Assembly: GCA_900549375.1 (NCBI GenBank)
Contig: URNY01000055.1
Span: forward strand, 1-15,149
Source: an uncultured Bacteroidales bacterium
GTDB taxonomy: Bacteria; Bacteroidota; Bacteroidia; Bacteroidales; Muribaculaceae
Reading direction: 5' to 3'
Length of the DNA stretch: 15,149 nt
The number at the start of each line of letters is the position of its first letter. Position 1 is the first letter of the stretch. The position numbers and the translations under genes were made by a program. Below are positions 1 to 6,076 of the stretch, piece by piece. The notes under the pieces are model-generated. The model did no database searches, had not been told where the DNA came from, and was given only the letters and a program-made list of their open reading frames with translations.

Positions 1-489
1 GCGGTTAAGCAACGCAATGTCCTCCTCCGTAAGCCCCGGCTCTTCCGGAGCGACGTTACGGGCTTCCTCTATCTGCCGGCGAAGCGATTCCAGCTCCGCG
101 GCCTTTCGGCTTACTGAGCGGAAAAGAGGATCGGCCTGCGCCTCGGCACGGGCCGCTTCCGCGCGGGGAGTGAGCGGAGCGTTGCATTTACGGCAGAAGT
201 TGCGCGAATTGAGGGTTCCGCATTCCGGACATATTATCCCTTCTTTGGGCTGACCGCAACGGGTGCAGAATTTCTTCGAAGGATCGGCCGGAGCGCCGCA
301 GAAGGAGCATATCTCGGGATGCAGCGAATGGCCGCATCCGGGACATATGGCCCATGCGGCCTCGCATGATAATCCGCAATGCGGACACTTCACCGCCTGC
401 CCGGCGCCGGGCGATTTCGGGCGCCAGACGTGTTGCCTGTAGCGCGGCGACTCAATCTTTCTCTGCGCCTTTTGCAATTCAGGCTTCAC
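1..489 (-). CDS. Triple zinc-ribbon protein with coiled-coil tail (3' end cut by window)
   Basis: The minus frame is open from a GTG at 489 to the window edge, 163 residues without a stop. Six CxxC pairs (Cys35/38, 49/52, 61/64, 75/78, 87/90, 99/102) recur every 12 to 14 residues and would form three four-cysteine zinc ribbons of the double-zinc-ribbon type. After residue about 105 the sequence is rich in Ala, Glu, Arg and Gln with a heptad-like pattern, suggesting a coiled coil that continues out of the window. Such ribbons usually mediate protein or nucleic-acid contacts; no enzymatic motif is visible and I cannot assign a function. The GTG overlaps the end of the upstream small membrane gene by 11 bases, suggesting coupling. 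A second GTG at 393, just before the first ribbon, is an alternative start. Presence of the ribbons is certain; the start is not. Confidence 0.72.
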   Translation of the reverse strand, partial: MKPELQKAQRKIESPRYRQHVWRPKSPGAGQAVKCPHCGLSCEAAWAICPGCGHSLHPEICSFCGAPADPSKKFCTRCGQPKEGIICPECGTLNSRNFCRKCNAPLTPRAEAARAEAQADPLFRSVSRKAAELESLRRQIEEARNVAPEEPGLTEEDIALLNR

Positions 490-646
490 AAGATTTTTGC
501 TTGTTAAACAGGCGTGCGATACCGCGTACAATAATATAAATCAACCATATACCGCACAGGCATGTGGCAAGGGCCATTCCTATGCCTCGGAAAGCAGTCA
601 TGCCTGTGCCGAAGCCCGACCATAACCAACTGAAAAATGATCTCAT
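479..646 (-). CDS. Small single-pass membrane protein, 55 aa, hypothetical
   Basis: A 55-codon ORF starts at ATG 646 and ends with TGA at 479-481. The start is preceded by an A-rich stretch (TAAAACAAATAATC), typical of Bacteroidetes starts. The N-terminal third is aromatic and glycine-rich (FFSWLWSGFGTG). Residues about 22 to 43 form a hydrophobic helix (GMALATCLCGIWLIYIIV), followed by a basic tail (RGIARLFNKQK), so by the positive-inside rule the C-terminus is probably cytoplasmic. Its 3' end overlaps the zinc-ribbon gene by 11 bases, so the two are likely co-translated, and the membrane peptide may anchor or partner the ribbon protein. I do not recognise the family. Evidence for a real gene is the start context, the clean helix and the tight overlap. 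Confidence 0.55.
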   Translation of the reverse strand: MRSFFSWLWSGFGTGMTAFRGIGMALATCLCGIWLIYIIVRGIARLFNKQKSCEA

Positions 647-730
647 GATTATTTGTTTTAAATAATTGTTAGATAGAGTATTATGGATGCAAAGGCCTGT
701 AGGCCCTATTCATTAAAGAAAATATGCAAA

Positions 731-1360
731 TCAACGGACATAGCCGTTTTTCTTCAGGTATCCCTTATCGATGGCTTTTACAATCAGGTCCGCAACGTTG
801 ACGGCACCGAGCTTGGCAAACAGCGACTTGCGATGGGCCTCCACCGTATTTTCAGTGACAAACATTGCCGCCGCAATTTCGCGGGAGGTCTTACCTTTCG
901 ATATCTGATATAACACTTCGAGCTCTCTGGCCGACGGATGAAGGGTGTTGTCGCCGGCTGACTTCAGAGTTTTGTGCACCTCCTTGCAATAATAGCTGTT
1001 GCCTTTCAGAATTTCTTCAATGGCAGTAATTATTTCACTCCCCTCCCCGGATTTGTAGATAATCGCGTTCACATCTCTGGCAAGAAGCTTTCGAAGCGTC
1101 CATATCTCATCGTGGACAGTGCTTACTATTATATGTGCCACAGGGTTTCTGGCGCGTATCATTTCTATGAGCACAAAACCGTCGAGATCGGGCAGTTCGA
1201 GATCTATTATATAAAAATCGAAATCTGCTCCGGCATCCAGTTGCGACATGAGAGCCATAGCCGTGCTGAACTTCATGACGTTGTTGGCATTGCGGCTTGC
1301 AAGAATGGCTGTCATGCCTTCCCGTACAAGGTCGTGGTCGTCGACTACGGCAATTTTCAT
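731..1360 (-). CDS. NarL/LuxR-family response regulator
   Basis: A two-domain transcription regulator of 209 residues. The receiver domain (about 1-120) has the acidic pair Asp7/Asp8, phospho-acceptor Asp53 in IIDLELPDLDG, the Ser80/Thr81 switch position and Lys103. The C-terminal LuxR-type helix-turn-helix (about 140-200) is seen in LHPSARELEVL, GKTSREIA and TENTVEAHRKSLFAKLG. It should be phosphorylated by the kinase encoded just upstream and bind promoter DNA as a dimer. I chose ATG 1360 because the receiver fold begins directly there (MKIAVVDDHD). An in-frame ATG at 1387 would add nine residues but would leave a leader of only about 18 bases after the promoter at 1413-1443. The target genes are unknown; the separate promoter allows expression independent of the kinase. 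Confidence 0.9.
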   Translation of the reverse strand: MKIAVVDDHDLVREGMTAILASRNANNVMKFSTAMALMSQLDAGADFDFYIIDLELPDLDGFVLIEMIRARNPVAHIIVSTVHDEIWTLRKLLARDVNAIIYKSGEGSEIITAIEEILKGNSYYCKEVHKTLKSAGDNTLHPSARELEVLYQISKGKTSREIAAAMFVTENTVEAHRKSLFAKLGAVNVADLIVKAIDKGYLKKNGYVR

Positions 1361-1412
1361 CTGTGACAATATCGAATGGCCATCCATAAGCGCTCGAAAT
1401 TTTTGCTAAATG

Positions 1413-1443
1413 CAAAGTTACCTCGCTTATGAATGTGCGTCAA
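1413..1443 (-). promoter_or_regulatory. Bacteroidetes-type promoter of the response regulator gene
   Basis: On the minus strand a TTGA -33-like element (1443-1440) is followed by 19 bases and then TAACTTTG (1420-1413), an exact match to the Bacteroidetes -7 consensus TAnnTTTG. Transcription should start near 1405, leaving a leader of about 45 bases before the ATG at 1360. It lies in the gap between the kinase and regulator genes. Confidence 0.6.
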
Positions 1444-1444
1444 T

Positions 1445-1458
1445 TACGGTTTTCCGTA
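1445..1458. repeat. Short inverted repeat next to the regulator promoter
   Basis: TACGG and CCGTA are separated by TTTT, a perfect 5-bp stem with a 4-base loop. It sits two bases upstream of the -33 element of the regulator gene and 17 bases beyond the kinase stop codon. Read on the plus strand it is followed by GTTTTTT, like a weak intrinsic terminator, but no plus-strand gene ends here. It could be an operator for the regulator or an RNA hairpin at the end of the kinase message. Confidence 0.35.
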
Positions 1459-1474
1459 GTTTTTTAAATATTTA

Positions 1475-3247
1475 TCAAAAATTGACCTTCAATTTCACTT
1501 CCGTGCCACCGTTTTCGGGTGTTTTCATAGAAACGGTGCCTCCGACGGAATTGGCCCTGCGGCGGATGGATTCGAGGCCGATGCCTTTCTTCGAGGAAGG
1601 GACATTCTGCCCGCAGGTGCCGTTATCGGTAATGACGGCTTCGAGATTTTCTTTTGTCAGACTCAGTTTTACATCTATCTTATCGGCTCCGGAATGTTTC
1701 ACGGCATTGCCTACGGCCTCCTGAACGATACGGTATATCTCGAGGGCCGTGGCATCAGGCACTTCATTCCAGTCTTTGTCTATGGCAAGGGAGTCGTAAT
1801 CGAACGCGATCTTCCCTTTGTTTGCCTCGGCCTGCTTGGCAATGAAGAATCTCACAACCTCATCGAGCGAGGCATAGGAAAACTCCGGCGGCATAAGTTC
1901 GTGGGAGATGCGGCGCACCGATTCACGGCAGGTATCGATCATGGAGGCCGTGCTGTCCGACGGTTTTCCGGCATTTATGTTCATCTGTATGGCAAGAAGA
2001 TCGTTGCATACACCATCGTGCAGTTCGCGGGCCATGCGTTGGCGCTCGCTTTCAAGGCCCTCGATATATTGCTGAGTGAGCTGACGGCCGATGTCGGCGC
2101 GTATGCGGGCGAATTCCATTTCACGCTGCATCCGGAGGCGTTTCTGTCGGGCTGCGTAAACCATGAAAATCACGGCTCCTGCCAGCAGAAGGAGAAGAGC
2201 TGCGAAAAGCCACATCAGGGTGTTGGCCCGTTTGGCTTCACTCTGCGCAAGGGCGAGTTCGGTCTCTTTTGTCTGATATTTTACAGTGAGATCCCTCAGA
2301 CTCTCCTCCTTCTCCTGAGCCCAGAGACTGTCCCGGAGCTCATTGCTCTTCAGAAGCGTTTCGTAGGCGTTATGATAATCGCCAATTCCGGCATAGGCCA
2401 TATGCAGGTTGTTGTAGCAGTCGAATTTCACGAAGGGGAAATTGTTGATTCCATCCAACCCGAGAATCTTATCAAACCATACGATAGCGCCCTTGTTATC
2501 GGAATTCTTCAGACATATAGAGCATTCCGCCTGGTAATATGCCAATTTGGACGTCATGGAGGTGATCTGCGGCATCAGCTCCTCGCATTTCTCGCGCCAT
2601 TGCCGGGCCTTCCCCTTGTCGCCGGCACGGTCGGAAAGCAGCATGGTGTAGGTGGCCGCGCGGAAAGCCGCGTCGCTGCTGCCACATGTCAGGGAGTTCT
2701 CATATGACAACTCCTGAAATTTCATCGCCTTTTCCATATCTCCACAACCGGTGAGAACAGAACCGGCCACTCCATAGATTAGGCTGCGGAGTTCCGCATC
2801 CTTGCTCATGGCCACCCATTCCCCGGCCGATTCCGCATTGCGGGCGGCCTGCTCCTTATTCTGCATGTCGAGATTGAGAACGGAGAGATTCACGTATAGC
2901 GAGGCAATCTCCTCGATTGCTTCCTGAGTCGGATTCTTGCGGAAAGTTCCCGATGTGACGATAGCCAAAGCCGTCTCATATTTTTTCAAGGCCTCGTCAA
3001 TGCGGCCCAACGAGCGGAGAAACACGCCCTGGGCAGCGTTCGTGCCGACAATCTGAACCGGGTCGCCCGCTTTGTCGGCAAGCAATATCGCCTTTTCGCC
3101 TACTACGGCCGCAGAATCGGTGCGGCCTACGCTGTGCAGACTGTCAGCAGCTTCACGCAACCGGGCAATTTCCGCCGTATTGCCGCCTGCGGCAAACGAC
3201 ACTGCTGAAAAAAGAGCTATAAAGAGAGAGACGGCAATTCTTCTCAT
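1475..3247 (-). CDS. TPR-containing sensor histidine kinase (HisKA_3 / NarX-DegS type)
   Basis: A 590-residue membrane sensor kinase. Residues 1-20 form a signal peptide (MRRIAVSLFIALFSAVSFAA). Residues about 25-310 are helical tetratricopeptide-like repeats expected outside the inner membrane. A short coiled coil (310-340) leads to a single transmembrane helix (about 344-366). The cytoplasmic part has a dimerisation and phospho-acceptor helix with His410 in ERQRMARELHDGVCNDLL, then a HATPase_c domain with an N-box around Asn514 (EIYRIVQEAVGNAVKHSG), a DNG motif (541-543) and GIGLESIRRRA (555-565). It should autophosphorylate on His410 and pass phosphate to the adjacent response regulator. 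The ligand is unknown. Length and layout are common for Bacteroidales kinases of this type, and the C-terminus is complete. It has its own promoter at 3289-3319. Confidence 0.92.
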   Translation of the reverse strand: MRRIAVSLFIALFSAVSFAAGGNTAEIARLREAADSLHSVGRTDSAAVVGEKAILLADKAGDPVQIVGTNAAQGVFLRSLGRIDEALKKYETALAIVTSGTFRKNPTQEAIEEIASLYVNLSVLNLDMQNKEQAARNAESAGEWVAMSKDAELRSLIYGVAGSVLTGCGDMEKAMKFQELSYENSLTCGSSDAAFRAATYTMLLSDRAGDKGKARQWREKCEELMPQITSMTSKLAYYQAECSICLKNSDNKGAIVWFDKILGLDGINNFPFVKFDCYNNLHMAYAGIGDYHNAYETLLKSNELRDSLWAQEKEESLRDLTVKYQTKETELALAQSEAKRANTLMWLFAALLLLLAGAVIFMVYAARQKRLRMQREMEFARIRADIGRQLTQQYIEGLESERQRMARELHDGVCNDLLAIQMNINAGKPSDSTASMIDTCRESVRRISHELMPPEFSYASLDEVVRFFIAKQAEANKGKIAFDYDSLAIDKDWNEVPDATALEIYRIVQEAVGNAVKHSGADKIDVKLSLTKENLEAVITDNGTCGQNVPSSKKGIGLESIRRRANSVGGTVSMKTPENGGTEVKLKVNF

Positions 3248-3288
3248 AAGTTGGTAAGTGGTAAGTAAAGGATTAAATATTTACGGCT

Positions 3289-3319
3289 CTAAAGTAACTG
3301 ATTTTTATCGATTTTCAAA
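3289..3319 (-). promoter_or_regulatory. Promoter of the histidine kinase gene
   Basis: On the minus strand TTTG (3319-3316), a 19-base spacer and TACTTTAG (3296-3289, close to TAnnTTTG) form a Bacteroidetes-type promoter. Transcription would begin near 3282, giving a leader of about 35 bases before ATG 3247. It overlaps a possible plus-strand promoter. Confidence 0.5.
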
Positions 3320-3335
3320 AAAAATGTTAACTTTG
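3303..3335 (+). promoter_or_regulatory. Possible plus-strand promoter at the 5' edge of the PepSY fragment
   Basis: TAACTTTG at 3328-3335 exactly matches the Bacteroidetes -7 consensus, with a T-rich -33 region (TTTT at 3303-3306) 21 bases upstream. It ends three bases before the GTG at 3338, so a transcript starting about seven bases downstream would miss that codon; the first ATG within it is at 3383. It overlaps the kinase promoter on the other strand. Confidence 0.4.
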
Positions 3336-3337
3336 CA

Positions 3338-4192
3338 GTGCGTTTAGGTGCATACCCCGATTCCCTCCATGCATACAAAGTAATGCTTGCCAAACCTGCT
3401 ATGGCGGCACTATGGGTCGACCAATACACGGGAGAAGTGATAGGCAGGTATGAACGCCCCGCAATTTTTAAATTGGCAAGCGCCGCGCATCGCCGGCTAT
3501 TCGGCAAAACCAAGGCGGAAGGCGCTTTTGGCGCCAAAACCGGCAAACTCATAATCGGAATCACAAGCATTGCCTTGCTCGTGATAATCCTCTCGGGCTT
3601 GATTATTTGGTGGCCGGCAAAAGGTGAATTCAGAAAGAAATTCAAAATTTCAACTTCAAAAGGAAGATATAAATTCTGGTATGATTTCCATTGCGTCGGA
3701 GGCGCCGTCAGCGCACTGGTAATAGCTATATGCGTGCTCACCGGCCTCAACTGGTCGTTCGGATGGTATAGAAAGGCCTTTTACGGTTCTTTCGGAACCG
3801 AAGTAGCGAAATCCTCAAGCCATAAGACTCCCCCCGAGAATTTCAAGGCTTGGACAACGGCCTATACCCGAATTTCTGCCGAAAACCCAGACAAGGAAAT
3901 CCGGATGTATCAGAATGAAGCCGACATTGTGGTCGGAGGCAACGGCAATCAGCAAGCCACCGACACTTACGGCATAAATCCCGAAAACGGAGAAATTTCA
4001 TCCATTACCCTTTATAAGGATAAGCGGGAATCAAATCATATAAAAGGCTGGATTTATTCGCTCCATGTCGGATCCTGGTTGGGCTGGCTCACAAGAATCA
4101 TCTACCTGATATGTGTGTTGATCGGGGCAATTCTACCGATCAGCGGATACTACTTATGGATAAAACGTCTGATTCTGAAAAGAGGGGCCTGA
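3338..4192 (+). CDS. PepSY-associated transmembrane protein, 5'-truncated (possible pseudogene)
   Basis: The 284-residue product matches the middle and end of PepSY_TM proteins, inner-membrane proteins often linked to iron uptake or reduction. Visible hallmarks are the end of the first extracytoplasmic domain (LWVDQYTGEVIGRYER, about 25-40), HRRLFG, a helix ending in IIWWP (71-93), a second helix ending in GLNWSFGWYR (122-145), a second extracytoplasmic domain (150-240) and a C-terminal helix ending in SGYYLWIKR (254-277). Family members normally begin with a transmembrane helix and about half of a PepSY domain before this point, roughly 90 to 100 residues that are absent. The frame is open upstream only to a TGA at 3299, with no other ATG. 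Start choices are GTG 3338 or ATG 3383. It has probably lost its 5' end by deletion; the ORF is otherwise intact and may be expressed. Its 3' end converges on the adenosyltransferase gene 20 bases away. Confidence 0.7.
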   Translation: MRLGAYPDSLHAYKVMLAKPAMAALWVDQYTGEVIGRYERPAIFKLASAAHRRLFGKTKAEGAFGAKTGKLIIGITSIALLVIILSGLIIWWPAKGEFRKKFKISTSKGRYKFWYDFHCVGGAVSALVIAICVLTGLNWSFGWYRKAFYGSFGTEVAKSSSHKTPPENFKAWTTAYTRISAENPDKEIRMYQNEADIVVGGNGNQQATDTYGINPENGEISSITLYKDKRESNHIKGWIYSLHVGSWLGWLTRIIYLICVLIGAILPISGYYLWIKRLILKRGA

Positions 4193-4195
4193 TCT

Positions 4196-4221
4196 CCGAA
4201 TGACCTATCCTTTCATTTCGG
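4196..4221. terminator. Possible terminator hairpin between convergent genes
   Basis: CCGAATGA (4196-4203) and TCATTTCGG (4213-4221) are complementary apart from a one-base bulge, with a 9-base loop. The hairpin lies just after the PepSY fragment stop and includes the adenosyltransferase stop. Only a short T stretch follows on the plus strand, so intrinsic termination would be weak. Confidence 0.3.
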
Positions 4222-4785
4222 TTTGCGTTTATAACCGAATTGGCGCCAGATCTCTTCCCGGCATTCGGAACGCTGAAGTTCCCGGCGCGCCATTATAAAA
4301 AACAGGTCGGACAAACGATTCATATATTTCAAAATCTCCGGCGGCACGGCGTCCACTTCATTTAATCGCCATAGCCACCTCTCAGCCTTTCTTGCCATGA
4401 CTCTCGACTGATGCAGACCGGTTGCCGCGGGTGTTCCTCCCGGCAGAATAAAACTATCGGCGGGCGTGCACTCAGCATTGATTGCATCTATCAGCCGCTC
4501 TAAAAGTTTCGTCAGATCATCTGGCAGACTGTTCGGATTCTTATCCCTCATGTCGCTGCGTGTAGCCACAAGGCTCATCGACGTCATTAGATTCAACTGT
4601 ATTTCCCTGAGCAGCGACTGCCACTCATGATCCGGCGGCAATAATGTCCGGACCGCGCCGACGGATACATTCAATTCATCGATGCATCCGTTTGCCTCGA
4701 TTCTCAAGTCTGTTTTAGAGACTCTGAGACCGCCGTGGATTGCAGTCGTGCCCGAATCTCCGGTTCTCGTATATATTCTATTCAT
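4213..4785 (-). CDS. pduO: Cob(I)alamin adenosyltransferase, PduO type
   Basis: A 190-residue ATP:corrinoid adenosyltransferase that transfers the adenosyl group of ATP to cob(I)alamin or a cob(I)yrinate precursor. The PduO/MMAB signatures are present in order: the N-terminal ATP-binding TRTGDSGTT (6-14), RIEANGCIDELN (28-39), FILPGG (112-117) followed by His125, Arg128, Arg132 and Glu135, and YMNRLSDLFF (154-163). Length is normal for the family. I chose ATG 4785, whose ATGA overlaps the cbiA stop codon and which starts at the conserved MNRIYTRTGD; a TTG nine bases upstream is an unlikely alternative. It is the last gene of the operon. Its place directly after cbiA fits adenosylation of cobyrinate a,c-diamide as the next step before CbiP amidation, though it could also salvage imported corrinoids. 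Confidence 0.93.
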   Translation of the reverse strand: MNRIYTRTGDSGTTAIHGGLRVSKTDLRIEANGCIDELNVSVGAVRTLLPPDHEWQSLLREIQLNLMTSMSLVATRSDMRDKNPNSLPDDLTKLLERLIDAINAECTPADSFILPGGTPAATGLHQSRVMARKAERWLWRLNEVDAVPPEILKYMNRLSDLFFIMARRELQRSECREEIWRQFGYKRKPK

Positions 4786-6059
4786 TCTTTCCAAAGTTTA
4801 AAAATATCGGTTTCTGCCCAATAGAGATGTGTGTATCCCGCAATCACGTTTTTATATCTATAGACCGGGGTCGCAACTTCCTCCCCCCGGACATTATATT
4901 GTCCGGCAACAGACGGGAGTGCGGAAGCGTCCGTTATGCGGGAATAATGAAATTCGTGTCCGGAGATTTCGAAATTTCCAAACCTCACTTTGCGGTAGCC
5001 GAGTCGTAGACGGGCGTTTTTCATCGTTGTCTTCAAAGGGAAGACTCCGCACATCTTCCTCCCGTCGATTTCTTCCGTCAGATAAATCAGACCTCCGCAT
5101 TCGGCGAAGATGCTGCCCCCGTTTTCCGCGTATTCCTTCACCGCCGCACGCATCGCTGCGTTCCGTTCCAAATCCCCGGCATACAATTCCGGATATCCAC
5201 CGGGAAAATATATCATGTCAGCTTCCGGAAGCTCGCGATCGTTCAAAGGAGAGAAATATACGATATTATCCTTATAGGATTCCAGATTCGCCGGATATAT
5301 GAAGTTGAATGCTTCATCGCGCGCCACGGCAATAGTCCGGCCTATGTTATTTTTAACGGGAACAATCTGCTCTTTTTTGACGCACCCTGCAGCTGTCGCG
5401 GCGAGAATGCCGTCGATATCCACAGTTTTTTCCACTTCCGAAGCCGCCGCCTCCACAAACTTTTCTATATCTGCAATGGATTCAAGCGAAAGGCCCAGAT
5501 GTCGCGAGGGAATCTGCAACGCTTCGTTTTTCTCAAGATAGCCGAAGCAGGCAACTCCCGTGGCTTTGCAGGCGTCTTTCAAAAACGCATAGTGATTGGC
5601 CGACGCAACGCGATTGAAAACTACTCCGGCCACCTTTACTTCCGGACAGAAGCGGGTGAATCCATAGATTGTCGCAGCCGCCGAGAAAGAGGTTGAAGCG
5701 GCATTGACGAGAAGAAGCACCGGAACATCAATCTTCCGCGCTATATCGGCTGCACTTCCTTTCATGCGGTCGAATCCGTCGAACATTCCCATTGCCCCTT
5801 CAATGACAGAGACATCGGCCATTCCGGAATATGTGTCGAAAAGATTAGCCACATGCTGTTCGGAGGCCATGAACAGGTCGAGATTAATGGAATCTCTGCC
5901 CGTCGCGACCCGATGATATTGCGTGTCGATATAGTCCGGGCCGCATTTGAATGGCTGCACACCGAACTTTCTTCGCGTCAAAGCCCGCATAAGTCCGAGC
6001 GAAAGAGTTGTCTTTCCGCACCCGGATGAAACTGCGGCGATAAGAAATGCATGTCTCAT
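4782..6059 (-). CDS. cbiA: Cobyrinate a,c-diamide synthase CbiA
   Basis: A 425-residue ATP- and glutamine-dependent amidotransferase that converts cobyrinate to its a,c-diamide. The N-terminal dethiobiotin-synthetase-like half has a P-loop SSGCGKTT (11-18), KCGPDYID (38-45) and IEGAMGMFDG (86-95). The C-terminal class I glutaminase-like half has YFPGGYPELY (284-293), nucleophile Cys321 in FAECGGLIYL and His411 in GYTHLYW. Length is usual for CbiA/CobB, and cobyrinate rather than hydrogenobyrinate is expected because the pathway here is the cobalt-early one. The gene starts 17 bases after the cbiJD stop and overlaps the adenosyltransferase start by an ATGA. Confidence 0.95.
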   Translation of the reverse strand: MRHAFLIAAVSSGCGKTTLSLGLMRALTRRKFGVQPFKCGPDYIDTQYHRVATGRDSINLDLFMASEQHVANLFDTYSGMADVSVIEGAMGMFDGFDRMKGSAADIARKIDVPVLLLVNAASTSFSAAATIYGFTRFCPEVKVAGVVFNRVASANHYAFLKDACKATGVACFGYLEKNEALQIPSRHLGLSLESIADIEKFVEAAASEVEKTVDIDGILAATAAGCVKKEQIVPVKNNIGRTIAVARDEAFNFIYPANLESYKDNIVYFSPLNDRELPEADMIYFPGGYPELYAGDLERNAAMRAAVKEYAENGGSIFAECGGLIYLTEEIDGRKMCGVFPLKTTMKNARLRLGYRKVRFGNFEISGHEFHYSRITDASALPSVAGQYNVRGEEVATPVYRYKNVIAGYTHLYWAETDIFKLWKE

Positions 6060-6076
6060 GGCGATTTTCAGCTGAT

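Noticed and set aside
692..707. GGCC-TGTA-GGCC inverted repeat after the response regulator gene as a terminator
   Set aside because: The stem is only about 4 to 6 bp with a wobble and is followed by just a few T residues on the minus strand, too weak to call.
1694..2707. Long plus-strand open frame of 337 codons opposite the histidine kinase
   Set aside because: It lies entirely within the kinase gene, shows no recognisable domain, and the kinase on the other strand has full catalytic motifs. It is a codon-bias shadow.
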